64,000 bases of DNA from NCBI RefSeq assembly GCF_963169125.1, contig NC_084793.1, forward strand, positions 214,174,652 through 214,238,651. Direction: 5' to 3'. Position numbers and translations under genes: made by a program. Origin of the DNA: Humulus lupulus. Its lineage: Eukaryota; Streptophyta; Magnoliopsida; Rosales; Cannabaceae. This document shows positions 1 to 11,057 of this stretch, one piece after another. Every line of letters starts with the position of its first letter. Within the stretch, counting starts at the first letter, position 1. The notes beneath the pieces are model-generated. The model made no database searches. It was not told where the DNA came from and saw nothing but the letters and a program-made list of their open reading frames with translations.

Positions 1-942
1 GGTCATAACCAAACCTTCCTCAAATCAATCCCAAAATCAACACCAATCATCACCACAACACAACCAACATTCCCACAACAAAACCCAAGCTTTTAACCAC
101 TTAAAACCACACCAAATACCCAATTCTATAATCACAACTCTTAAGCTTTCAACCAAACCAAAAACAGAGTAAAACTAGAAATTCCATGGCTGAATCGTAC
201 CTCAAGCTCGAGATTAAACCCTCTTCAATGGATGAACCAAATCTATAAACTCAAATCCTTGATTTCCTAGCTTGATTCCTCAATTTGAGCTCAAAAACTC
301 CAAAGGAGAAATGAGAGAAATGATGTATGGGAAAGCGAAACCTTGCTCTATTTTTGTTCTGTTCTTCTATAGGTTACCAAAACCATATATATCTCAAGTC
401 AAATGACCTTAATGCCCCTAGGTCAAACAAAAGTTTCTAAAGCCTCCTAAGGGTAAAATCGTCCTTTCCAACCTATCTCGTTAATCATAATTAACGCTCT
501 CCAATTCCCGCTATTCTCGATAATCCCAAATACCAATAATTCATATCCCGTTACCCTTTAACTCCTGGTAACGCTCTAATCATTAAAATCACCCCGAGAC
601 TCATCCCGAGCCTCAAACTTAACCCCGTTATGACTAAACCGCCACTTAATAATCAAAGATCATCTCATGCCGAATTGCTTGAACAAACCCACATTATAAT
701 ATGGTCTCAACAACATATCACCGACATGCATACAATTATACAATTATACCCTCAATGGGCCAAATTATCATCACACCCCTGTAATTTAAAATGTGGACCC
801 ACATGCATGCATTTAACATCATATTATAATATAATTCACATAAACATGCATATTATCATTTAATGGCATAATTAAACAAGTATGGCCCTCCCGGCCTACT
901 ATTCCCGCCATTAAACCACATCGGAGAATTCAGGGCATTACA
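1..942 (-). mobile_element. Partial gypsy LTR, start of LTR at 942
   Basis: Read on the minus strand, an LTR begins at 942 with TGTAATGCCC and continues leftwards out of the window. It interrupts a second LTR (943-1549). It shares many words with the solo LTR at 37207-53593, such as the patches resembling 'ggtctcaa..acat' and 'aattatac.ctcaa', so it is probably a chromovirus-type LTR of a related family. A TATA-like stretch lies near 390-400. No coding sequence is visible. Whether it is a solo LTR or the end of a full element cannot be seen here. Confidence 0.6.
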
Positions 943-1549
943 ACTATTCACCATACAATGGGAATGGAAAGGGAAACTCTAGGATTTGGTTTCCTAATAT
1001 TTTGGCCTTGATAGTTTATAGAGATAAGGATGACAACTCAAGGATCAATTGCCCAACCCAAAATGGAAACCCACCCCTTGATTCCCTCACCCCTTGGCCG
1101 ACCACCTCTCTCCCTCTCACTCTCTCTCTTACTTGACCATGAGAGGCCATTCACACTCATTCCCATTTTTCCAACTTCCCAAAATTAGTACATGGCAATT
1201 AAATAAAATCTTAGCTCTTTATTTATTCTTTTCTCTTTTGAATTTTCTAAAAAAATATAAATAAATAAAAAAAGAAAAAGGGAATACATGGTAGTCTATT
1301 GCATGCTCACCATGCATACCATGCACATGCACATACCTAATTGCTCAAGTCTATCACTATTAACCATGCACCTTGGTGCACACAACCAAAACTCATGAAC
1401 TTACAATTTAAAATAATTAAATTAAAAAATTAAATTCGCATAATTCCTACCAAACAATTCAAACAATTAAAATAATTTCATAACACTTAGCAATTAATAA
1501 AAAATAAAGCACAAAATTAATTTAACTAAATTTTTTTTGGTGCGCTACA
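943..1549 (-). mobile_element. 3' LTR start of a minus-strand Tekay-type chromovirus
   Basis: On the minus strand an LTR begins at 1549 (TGTAGCGCACC). It matches the first 500-600 bp of the chromovirus LTRs at 38206 and 48295, sharing for example the patch reading 'gaattgtttggtaggaatt' and the 'caccaaggtgca' / 'gagcatgcaataga' words. It is cut at 942/943 by the next LTR. It is directly preceded on its own strand by the tail of a pol gene, so it is a 3' LTR. Confidence 0.7.
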
Positions 1550-1665
1550 ATATAGCCTCTTTAAAATGAATTTCATCTCAAAATTATTTCTTACAAAATA
1601 ACTCAAGGTATCTTTCTCTCATATCTTCCTCCAGCTCCCATGTTGCTTCTCTTTCCGTGCTTTTT
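1550..1665 (-). pseudogene. Pol C-terminal tail of a chromovirus (remnant)
   Basis: On the minus strand this stretch reads like the last 35 or so codons of the chromovirus polyprotein at 48180-48294, with TWELEEDMRERY followed by LELF. A polypurine-like tract then leads into the LTR at 1549. Everything upstream of these codons is missing: at about 1666 the sequence switches to a plus-oriented LTR fragment. It is a non-functional scrap, useful only as a marker of a rearrangement. Confidence 0.65.
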
Positions 1666-1909
1666 ACCTCATAGATGAGGTCTTACTAGTTTATACTTTT
1701 GTTGGTTACCTCACGATGTGACATGGATAATAGGGGTGCCATGCTCACATGAAGTATGATTATGATTATGAATATGATAAGATGTGACATGGACAATAGG
1801 GGTGCGATGATCATATGAAGTATGAAGTATGATTATGATTATGAAGGCGATACAATATGATTATGAATATGATACGATATGATTATGAAATGAATACGAT
1901 ATGGTTATG
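1666..1909 (+). mobile_element. Tekay-type LTR fragment, piece A
   Basis: This plus-oriented piece matches 41370-41570 and 51470-51670 inside the two complete chromovirus LTRs (shared 'ggttacctca.gatgtgacatgg', then a tattatgatt-rich stretch). It ends exactly where the LARD-like element inserts; GTATC at 1910-1914 is that element's TSD. The same LTR resumes at 36880 (piece B) and 53594 (piece C). Confidence 0.65.
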
Positions 1910-2533
1910 GTATCTGTTATATTATTTTAAATAATATAATGTTATATTAAATAATGTGACAAATGCGATTTGTCACACAAATGTGATTTGTCACACCTTG
2001 TAACATATTATTGAGAGTCACAAAATTGGACACATTTGTGTGCCCAAATGTGACATATTTTGGAGTTACAAAATCAGTTACAAACTTGTAACTTCCAAAT
2101 ATTACCCAATAATGTGTAGATTGTATGTTACACATTTGAGTTTGGATTTCACAAATCCATTATGAAATATGGTTCTTGGAGACATATTTTTAACTCCCTT
2201 TAGGTTTATGGAGGTTACAAAATCATGTGGGAAAGACTTTGAGACATTTTGGAAAAACTAAAACTTTGTTGCTGAAATTGGAGTTATGGCAACAGACATT
2301 GATATTCTCTGGCTGCGACCTGGGGACAGAGGTCAGTGGCCAGCCACTGATACTCCTGGCCGCGGCCAGTGGGGCTGACAACCAAAACCACTTTTCAATT
2401 TTTTCCAATTTGAACAGTTCTAACATCACATGTAACTCCCAAATCTCCATTTTAATTCCATAACACATCCAATTAAACATTGGTAACAACCATTGGGTTG
2501 GTGGAATTTGAAATTCAAGGGGTATTTCAAACT

Positions 2534-2541
2534 CTATAAAT
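2534..2541 (+). promoter_or_regulatory. TATA box of the LARD-like LTR
   Basis: TATAAATA in a ctctataaataggag context, conserved in the other LTR near 36540. It is the expected RNA polymerase II start region of the element. Confidence 0.55.
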
Positions 2542-2896
2542 AGGAGCCTAATGTTCACTTGTAAGACAACTCTATTTCTATCCACTAGAGCACTTGGCTA
2601 GAAATACACATAAATTCTTGATTATTCCAGAGAGCTATTTCCAATATTGAGAGAATCCCTTAGTGCTTGAGATAGGGAGAAATAAGCTTTTGGACAAAGG
2701 TTGTAAACCTTGTTCAAGTTGGTGATCCCCGATGCTCTTCACTTTGGTTGTGTCAGTGAGAGAGTTTTGCTTATTGTTCTTGTTATTTCTTATTTCTACT
2801 ATTGCTTTTATCTTCTCTTATTCTATTCTCTATTTACTTGTATTTTTGTAACAGAGTTGCAACACTTATTTATCTATCATATTGTCAATTGTAACA

Positions 2897-2910
2897 TTTT
2901 GCATAGAGTT
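2897..2910. repeat. LINE target-site duplication, left copy
   Basis: TTTTGCATAGAGTT is repeated exactly at 7895-7908 on the other side of the LINE. The uninterrupted version of the site survives in the partner LTR at 36815-36828 (TTTTGCATATAATT). Confidence 0.85.
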
Positions 2911-2975
2911 TTTTTTTTATGAATAAGAATCATTATATTGCTCAACAAATCCTATTACAACTCAAGAGCAAAGGC

Positions 2976-5900
2976 CTAAACATGGCTCATTTGCTCAAAC
3001 CAATTACAATCACTATGACTTGTTTTCTCATTTTTAAAAAGAGAAAACCTATTACAAATTCCTCTTTTAATTTTCTGTACAAGAGTATTAACAGTATACA
3101 CATTATCATTCCACAAAGTATTGTTTCTAGCTTCCCAAACATTATATACAAGGCTATTCACAATGGCAAGATATACCTCTCTTCGGAATTTGGATTGCTT
3201 CGTCCTCTTGATCTTCTTGATACAAGCTTCTAGCTCCATTTTATGCACATTGAAACCTGCCCAAGTAAAGATAATTTGGGCCACTGTAGAGCTATAGTGA
3301 CACCTTAAGAAGAGGTGTAGATGCAACTCTAAATGAGCACCACAAAAAAGACAATTAGCATCAACAATATGTCCAATTTTAAGGAGTCTCTCTCTAGTTT
3401 GTAACCTGTTTAAACAAGCAAGCCAAGTGATGAACTTGTGCTTGGGAGTACTTAGTCGATTCCAAATGGAAGAAAACCAAACCTTCCTGTCATTTGACTT
3501 CGGCCAAAGAAGAGAGCAAACTTTAGTGATACTAAAGTTCATTTGGGTGAAGATAGATTCTTCCATCTTGTTCTTGATGATGTTCTTGACCATAACAATC
3601 TTTTTCCAATACCAACTAGCATTTTGTGGAGCCTCATATCTCCACCAACAATCATCTTTGATATATACAGAGTGTACCAAACGAACCCAGAGATTATCTT
3701 TCTTTTTGGCTATATCCCAAACATACCTACTCAAAGCTCCAATATTCCAGTGTTCTATATTACGAAAACCAAGCCCCCCTTCATCTTTAGGAAGACAGAT
3801 ATTCTTCCAAGCAACAAGACCCGGACCACAAGAGTTTGAATTACTCTTCCAAAGAAAAGCATGACAAATGCTATTGATTCTATCAAGGATATATTTTGGA
3901 AGAATTAAAATTTGAGCCCAATAAGTATGAATGGTCAACAGAACTGAATTTATGAGGGTACATTTACCTGCGTACGAAATATGCCGAGAGCTCCAAACTC
4001 TAATTCGAGCCACCATCTTCTCAATTATACTTTCACATTCAGCTTTGGAAATTCTTTTGGAGCAAATAGGAATCCCCAAATACCGAAATGGGAGCTGGCC
4101 TTGAGTGTACCCCGAGGCATTTAGAATGTACTCAACATCTTCATTATTCATCCCAGCACAATAAATGGAAGTTTTGGAAGGATTTGCATGCAGTCCAGAT
4201 GTGTCCGAGAACCTCTTGAAGGCTCTCAACAAAAGAAGAATGGACGTAGTATCACCTTTAGAGAAAAGCAAAACGTCATCAGCAAAGCAAAGGTGATTCA
4301 ATCTTAAAGCTTTACATCTCGGGTGATGCTTGAATTCCTTCTTCTTAGAGATCAAAGAAAGCAAACGGGATAAATATTCCATGCCAATCACAAATAGAAG
4401 TGGAGACAATGGATATCCTTGTCGTAACCCCCTTCTAGAAGAAAAGAAGCCATGTAACAAGCCATTGATGAGCAAGGAAAACTTGGGAGATGTGACACAT
4501 TCCATGATCAGATTAATAAAAGCAGTGGGGAAAAGAAGGGCATCTAACATTTCCCGAATGAACTCCCACTCCACTGTGTCATAAGCTTTCTTGAGGTCCA
4601 TCTTGATCATACAAGAGGGAGAAGCAGTTTGCCTACCATAAAGCTTAACAAGGTCTTGGCAAATAAGAATATTATGAGCAATATATCAGCCATGGACAAA
4701 CCCTCCTTGGTTATCCGCAATTAGGATTGGAAGGACCTGTCTCATTCTAGCACATAACACCTTCATGATAGTTTTATAGACCACATTGCAACAAGCAATG
4801 GGTCTGAAATCACTAACACTATTCGGGCAATTCATTTTAGGAATCAAGGTCAGAGTAGTAGCATTTACCTCTTTAAGGAGCTTGCCTGAATTCAAGGTAG
4901 ATAAGATAGCTTCAAGAAAATCATTCCCTGTTATCTCCCAAGTATTTTTGAAAAAACCACTACTGAAGCCATCAGGTCTCAGAGCCTTCTCATTTGGAAT
5001 GGAAAAAAGAGCTTCTTTTATTTCCTCAAGAGAATACGGCTGATTCAAGTACTGGACTTGCTGATCTGTTAGAGTCGGCCCTTCTTGAACAACCTTAATG
5101 GAGACTTTCTTCCTGTGCTCCATCTTAGAACCAAGAAGATTAGAATAGAAAACTAAGAAAGCTTTATTAACATTTTCAGCATTGTCCATTAGCGTACCAT
5201 TGCAATCATTGATGGCATAAACAGTGTTGCGTTTCCTTCTCATCTTGATGCTAGAGTGAAAAAGCTTGGTGTTGTTATCTCCATCCTTTAGCCAATTCAT
5301 TTTAGCTTTTTGCTGAAGGAAAGAAATATAATTTTTATGAGCCTCCTTATGCTCTTCTCTAGCTTTTAATTCAGCCTCAATAAGGACTTGGTTATGGGGC
5401 TCTTTGTTGACAGCAAGTTGACACTCCAAAAGATGCTCTCTCGAAGTAGCCTCTTTATTTTCCACATCACCAAACCCTTTTCTATTTAGCTCACGAAGGA
5501 TAGACTTGACACGCTTCAGCTTCACACACAAGCGATACATGGAATTACCAATGACCGGCTCCTTCCAACACTCCAAAACCATCTTGTTAAAGTCCGGATG
5601 AGAACACCACATATCAAAAAATATGAATGGTTTTAAGCCATTGCTATGAGTAGGATAAACATCCAAGAGAAGAGGGCTATGGTCAAAATCCCCTTCCAGG
5701 AAAAAAATGAACTTCACACTAGTGAATCTGTCCAACCACAACTGGTTAGCAAGAGCTCTATTCAGTTTAGCAAAGACCCAAGAATTGCCTTCCTGCTTAT
5801 TATTCCAAGTAAAGAAGCACCCTGTATATTTCACATCTGATAAATTGCAATTTTCCACAAAATTTCTAAGAGCTTTAAAGTCTTTTGTAGGCTTACCAGC

Positions 5901-6356
5901 ACGAACATGTTCTTCCGGATACATAACATAATTAAAATCCCCTAAGAGCATCCAAGGATTAGTTTGAGTTCGAGAAATTACCATAAGATCATTCCAAAGG
6001 CCACTTCGCTCTTTTGAATCATTCGAAGGGTAAAGAAAGGTCGCCTCAAACGGATCCGCATTTTTGGGTCTAATAATAGTGTGAATATATTGACTGGTGC
6101 AACCACGAATATCCACATCAAAACTCAGCGGATTCCAAGCAAGAACAATTCGACCATTATGATGATGAGCAGAATTTGATGTAAAACACCATCCTCTAAA
6201 GAGACTAAGGTATAAAACTCCCATGTTATGAGTTTTAACCTTTGTTTCCAGGAGACACACAACACCAACTTGCTTATTATTAATGAGTTTCCTCACCTCT
6301 TAATGCTTCCAAGTTGCGTTTATCCCCCGAACATTCCAGCACAAGATCTTATCCAT
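2976..6356 (-). pseudogene. LINE ORF2 (endonuclease / reverse transcriptase), two stops
   Basis: ORF2 nicks target DNA and copies the element RNA at the nick. The likely start is ATG at 6356-6354, inside the last codons of ORF1 (ATGGATAA overlap). The N-terminus shows the endonuclease signature (CWNVRG, then LLETK after a stop, later LLGDFN). Reverse transcriptase follows, with the catalytic FADD near 4270-4300 (LCFADDVLLFSKG), and then a zinc-binding region with CLFC and HLFLRCHY (about 3290-3360). In-frame stops at 6302-6300 (TAA, codon 19) and 4688-4686 (TGA, just before the conserved reverse transcriptase core) break it; both fit C-to-T changes of CAA and CGA. It is about 1126 codons long, normal for the family. 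No RNase H domain is seen. Confidence 0.9.
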
Positions 6357-7836
6357 CAGGTTCGGGAGGAATTCCTCCTCCCCCACCTGTTGCCAACATT
6401 TCACACAATATCTGTCCCACTTGTAACTCAACAAAGGCCTCAACATTTAAGGCTTGATATTTGTTACTCAACTGGACTGCATCATCCTCTTTATCCTCAG
6501 AATTTTTCTCCTTGATGCTCTTTCTCTGCCATATTCCATTTTTCAGTTTTACATTTCCAAGAGGTTGCACAATCACCTCTTTATCCTTTTTCTTAGTAAG
6601 GTCAGGCTTCTTGGTAGGAGCCTCCTCAGTGTGTTCAGGAATAGCCACCTTATTAGTAGCCACTTTAGGAATCCATTTCGGGTCTTTATGTATGCCTTTT
6701 TTACATTGATCTTGAGAATGCCCAAGTCTCTTGCACCCCTTACAAATAATGGGCTTCCATTCATAGCAGATATTAAGATAGACAGCCTCTCCAACTTCAT
6801 CTTCAAAGGCAATCTGTTCAGGTAATTCTTGGTTAAGAGAGACTTCTATCATAACACGAGCATACACAAGTCGATCTCGGTTTCTAGTGGCTTGATCCTG
6901 TTTGAGAAGGCATCCAACTTGAGCAAGGATTTTCCTCATGGTGCCTAAACCCCAATACTTAATATCGAGGTTAGAAATCTGAATCCACACAGGAACTTTG
7001 CTCAAGTTTTCTTTATAGAATTTATCATGGGCATTCCAAGGTTTCATGATAAGGGGTTTTTTATCAAAGAAAACATAGCCTCCTGCTAAAATCTTATTTC
7101 TGTCTTCCTCAGTATAAAATCTAACAATGAAGATACCATGAGCAAGTAAGGACACTTTGTCAATCCCTTTATCTTTCCAAATTCGATGAAAAAATCCTTC
7201 CATAACTTGTAAAGGTGGATTAGCACCTAGCACATAACAGACTAAGGAAGAACTCTAATATGAAATTTCTTCAGCAATATCCTCCATTACAATTTTAACT
7301 CTACCATTCTTCCCAGTTTCCATAGACACAGATTGATCAACATGTAAAACAGGGGAAGAGGAAGGGCCTGGGGATATACCTGATTTTCTCAACTCATTTG
7401 AAGTTTTAATGGCTCCAATCCAGGAGGAAATTGTTCTTTTCGCACCAGTAACTTTAGCAGGAGTTAGCCCGTCTAAAGGAGATTTCACCAAAGGGCCAGA
7501 GGAATTTTCTTTCAATTCAACACCCAAAGATCTCGGCTCCGACAGTGGGATCTCAAAAACGGGTCGCAATTTTTCAGAGTCCAACTTTGTTGAAGTCGAC
7601 CTCCTCCCTTCAATCATCACCGTCGGCGCCATTGTAGAAACAGAAAGCTTCAAAGATCCACCATCGTCAACATCATTCTCAGATTCCGAGAGTTCCAAAG
7701 CTTGAATTCCTAACAACTCAGCCATGGATCTCGTTTTTAGAACAGGGTCTTCAGACGTCGGCCCTCTCTTCTTACTGCCTTTCTTGTTACTCGATTCCGT
7801 TCTCGCATTCTTCCGAGGTCGACCACGTCTGGCCAT
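6349..7836 (-). pseudogene. LINE ORF1 (gag-like RNA-binding protein), one premature stop
   Basis: ORF1 proteins of plant L1 elements bind the element RNA and form the ribonucleoprotein. The start at 7836 (ATGGCC) opens a basic N-terminus. A single in-frame TAG at 7257-7255 separates two segments of 193 and about 300 codons that are in the same frame. After the stop comes the LGANPP-type start of a DUF4283-like domain (about codons 200-330), then one CCHC zinc knuckle (CKGCKRLGHSQDQC, near 6720-6760). Relatives usually have a tryptophan where the TAG stands, so a TGG to TAG change is the simplest cause. The frame ends at 6349 in a glycine-rich tail, overlapping the ORF2 start. Confidence 0.85.
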
Positions 7837-7894
7837 GGCAACAACTTATCGCTGAGGAACGTGCGAACCCTGGTCCCTCTTCTCTTCTCTATTT

Positions 7895-7959
7895 TTTTGC
7901 ATAGAGTTGTATCTTTGGTTTTACCATTTCCATTGAGTATAATATATTTTTCTCTAACA
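7895..7959 (+). repeat. LARD-like 5' LTR, right end
   Basis: This begins with the second copy of the LINE TSD (7895-7908) and continues the LTR to the terminal CTCTAACA at 7959. It aligns directly with 36815-36879 of the 3' LTR. The sequence that follows (atcaaaagctt) does not match the usual initiator-Met tRNA primer site. Confidence 0.75.
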
Positions 7960-10573
7960 ATCAAAAGCTTAATTTCCTTTTCAATGGAAGGAAAAATCAT
8001 AGAGATTTTGTGAGGATCCAACTTTAAAAAGATGGTAAGATAAGGTAATGTTCTTCTTTGGTTTTCTTAGAAGATTTATTGACTTTCATATAGTAATAGA
8101 AACGAGAAAAAAGAAAATTTTATAAATGAGGTTAATTGTTTTCTAATCTCCTTTGCTTTTGCAAATATAGTGGTTAGATTAGAAGATAATTCAACATCTT
8201 GAGTTTTTGGTATATGTGATTAATTAACATATTGTGTAAATAATTTAGTAGATTATTGGGTAATATGCTAGCATGTTATATAATTGTCTTATTTTGTGAT
8301 AATGAGAAATTATTAGAATGATAATTTTGTGAGTTTTATATGACATGTATAAATATATTGATTTTGTGAATCAATAGAAATGTGAAATCATGTGTATGAT
8401 ATTTGTAATTTATGTTTACATATTAATAAATAGCCATGTTAGTATGATATAAGTCATATGTGTTGACACTTATGTGAATTTATATTGAAATATAATCATG
8501 CAAACATTTGTGAGATGTTAATAGGTTTTATCCTATATTATTGTTAGTGTGTGATTTGTGAATAAAAGAATTATTTGAGAATTTAAAATTTTCTCATTTA
8601 AAAGATGAGCATCTCATTTTATGAGATAAGAAAAGATGAACCTAAGGGGGTTACATCTTTTAATGGTTGTGTCTTACTATTGCAAGAAAAATGGATCAAG
8701 GTGGATCAAAAAATTTGAGATAGCATATTGTCCAATAGGCTTGGAATTTAGAGTGTGGTCAAATGAAATATATTTGAGAATTATTTAGTGACAATAATAC
8801 TTAAATATTAAATGTCGCAATGAGGAGACATTTCAAACTTGGAGAAGCAATTTTGATTCTTTACACCAATAGTGAATAGATTAAAGTGAACTTTATTCAT
8901 TTTGGTTAAAGATTGTGATATGTTTAAATTAATCTCAATGAGAATATAATTTTAAACTAAAGCATAAGAAATCAAAATGTTTAAATAAATCAACGAGGGT
9001 TTATTTTCTTTGATTTAAAGTGTTTAAAAATTGACATTTTCAAATGGATTTTGATGAGAAAATCAATGGATGTCAAATTGGTGTTTTCAAAAGAATCTCA
9101 AAGAGACTTTTAAGAAATACACAAAAGTTGTTTAAGTGATTTTGAGATTATTTAGACAACTAAAAGTGAAAATTAATGATTATTTGTTTGAGAAATTTTC
9201 ACATGACATTTGTGTTCACATATTTTATTTTGTAAAATATATAAAAGAAAGCAACCAAGTGAAAGTTACTTTCAAAGAAGTGTGTCTTGCTTTTGCAAGT
9301 AAATGAGTCAAAATAAACTAACATTGAGGTTTTGTTTATTTTGATATATTGTGAGCTTATTATGTGGCTTGATGACTCATGATGAACTTTGAGAATTATA
9401 AGTCTAGATTTATCTTGGAGGATAAAAGACTTAATAGAAATGAAGAAATTTCTATTTTGAAGTGATATTTTATGTGAGAAATGTGAGGGTGATGCTCCAA
9501 ATTTAATCAATTTATTTTGTTGATAATAATTGATTAATTTGGTCATCCTATCAAATAGGTGATTTGGAATTCAACATTCTAAATCACTTTGGCTAATGTT
9601 TATAGAATGGATAAATCTAGACATGCTTGGTGTCTATAATTATTGTTTGTAATATTTTGATTCAAGAAGGAATCAATTTAAAACATAAAGGAGAATTTTA
9701 GAAACAAAGAGGTTTCTAGAATTAATATTCAAGAAATTTTTTTATCTTGGATATTGAAGTATAAAATAGTGGGGGTGTTGACTGTGGTCAAGCTCGCTAT
9801 TTTAAAAGAGTGACTATTTTAATCAAATTATAGCTAGTAACAAAGTTTGAATAAAATAATGAGAGTGTTTAAATATGCATACGTGGGAAAAGAAATGACT
9901 CAAATGGAGTCATTTCTAAATCTCAAGGAATAGGACTTAGACTGCCTAAAGAGATTCACGATTGATGGTAACCTATCTTAATACTAGTAACCAAACTAGT
10001 ATTAGGATCAATAGGTAATAACAAGTCAATCAAGTGAATAGTAGTAGTACTCAAATTTTGTCTCATCTTAGATATGAGTACTAGTGTGTTATCAATGAGG
10101 GTTAAAATCGAAAGGTTTTGTAATAGAACTTAGTCTTGAAAAGAAAAGTATTTTAGGGTAACAAAATAATGTAAGAGTTCTACCTATATAGACCTAGGGG
10201 TGGTGCCGCCCCTCATGAGAATTGGGAGTCATTCTCAAGAAAAGTCTATGAATGGAATGTGCACATGGCCATTAACGGTGCAAAAGCGAGACATTGAGGT
10301 CTCAAGTGAACATAGCAAATGTGTGTGTGTCATCACTGGTTTATTATCAAGGAATAATGGTTCAATGATTCGGCAACCAAAAATTGAACAAACTTTGTGA
10401 CAATTATACAAAGGTAAAATTCAAGTCGAAAGACATTTTACTTTATGCACCAATGCAAATGTTTCTATAGAGAGTAATTATTTAATCAGGTGGGGGAATA
10501 TTATATTTTAATATAATGTTTGATTGATTAAATAAGTGTTACAAAATGTGATTATTTAATCTAAGTGGAGGAT
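7960..10573 (+). mobile_element. Internal region of the LARD-like element, no genes
   Basis: About 2.6 kb of AT-rich DNA with frequent stops in all frames and no recognisable gag, protease, reverse transcriptase or integrase motif. The last part holds two purine tracts (ggtggggga near 10490, aagtggagga near 10563), the second directly before the 3' LTR and fitting a polypurine tract. Such coding-empty elements depend on proteins made elsewhere. Confidence 0.6.
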
Positions 10574-11057
10574 TGCTATATTATTTTAAATAATATAATG
10601 TTAGATTAAATAATGTGACAAAATGTGATTTGTCACACCTTGTAACATATTATTGAGAGTCACAAAATTAGATACATTTGTGTGCCCAAATGTGACATAT
10701 TTTGGAGTTACAAAATCAGTTACAAATTTGTAACTTCCAAATATTACCCAATAATGTGTATATTGTATGTTACACATTTTAGTATGGATTTCACAAAGCC
10801 ATTATGAAATAAACATGTTTTTAACTCCCATTAGGTTTATGAAGGTTACAAAATCATGTGGGAGAGAGTTTGAGACGTTTTGGAAAAACAAAAATTTTGT
10901 TGCAGAAATTGGAGTTGTGACCGCAACCACTGATATTCCCTGGCCGCGGCCTAGGGAACAAAGGCCAGTGGTCGTTGCCACTAATACTCCTGGTCGTGGC
11001 CAGTAAGGCTGACAGCCAAAACCACTTTTAAGTTTTTTCCATTTGAACGGTTCTAAC
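10574..11057 (+). repeat. LARD-like 3' LTR, left part
   Basis: Starts TGCTATATTATT and matches 1915-2424. It is interrupted at 11057/11058 by the copia element; CTAAC at 11053-11057 is repeated at 36423-36427, where the LTR continues. It carries the same GC-rich patch (10940-11010) as the 5' LTR, in diverged form. Confidence 0.8.

Larger units (their letters stand above)
1915..2910 (+). repeat. LARD-like 5' LTR, left part
   Basis: This part matches 10574-11057 and 36423-36815. It has a TATA box (TATAAATA, 2534-2541) in the context ctctataaataggagcc, and a GC-rich patch at about 2290-2380 in an otherwise AT-rich LTR. It ends in TTTTGCATAGAGTT (2897-2910), the TSD of the LINE. The LTR resumes at 7895. 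Confidence 0.75.
2911..7894 (-). mobile_element. Full-length L1-type LINE (non-LTR retrotransposon)
   Basis: A minus-strand LINE of 4984 bp with perfect 14-bp TSDs. Its 3' end is the poly(A) tail, seen as a plus-strand T run at 2909-2918. Its short 5' UTR lies at 7837-7894. It has two cistrons: ORF1 (nucleic-acid-binding, zinc knuckle) and ORF2 (endonuclease, reverse transcriptase, zinc-binding C-terminus), overlapping by eight bases. Three in-frame stop codons disable it, but no deletion is apparent. It is inserted in the 5' LTR of the LARD-like element. Confidence 0.9.

Noticed and set aside
2227..2585. Overlapping frames on both strands in the LARD-like LTR
   Set aside because: Non-coding LTR sequence; the frames are broken in the other LTR copy.
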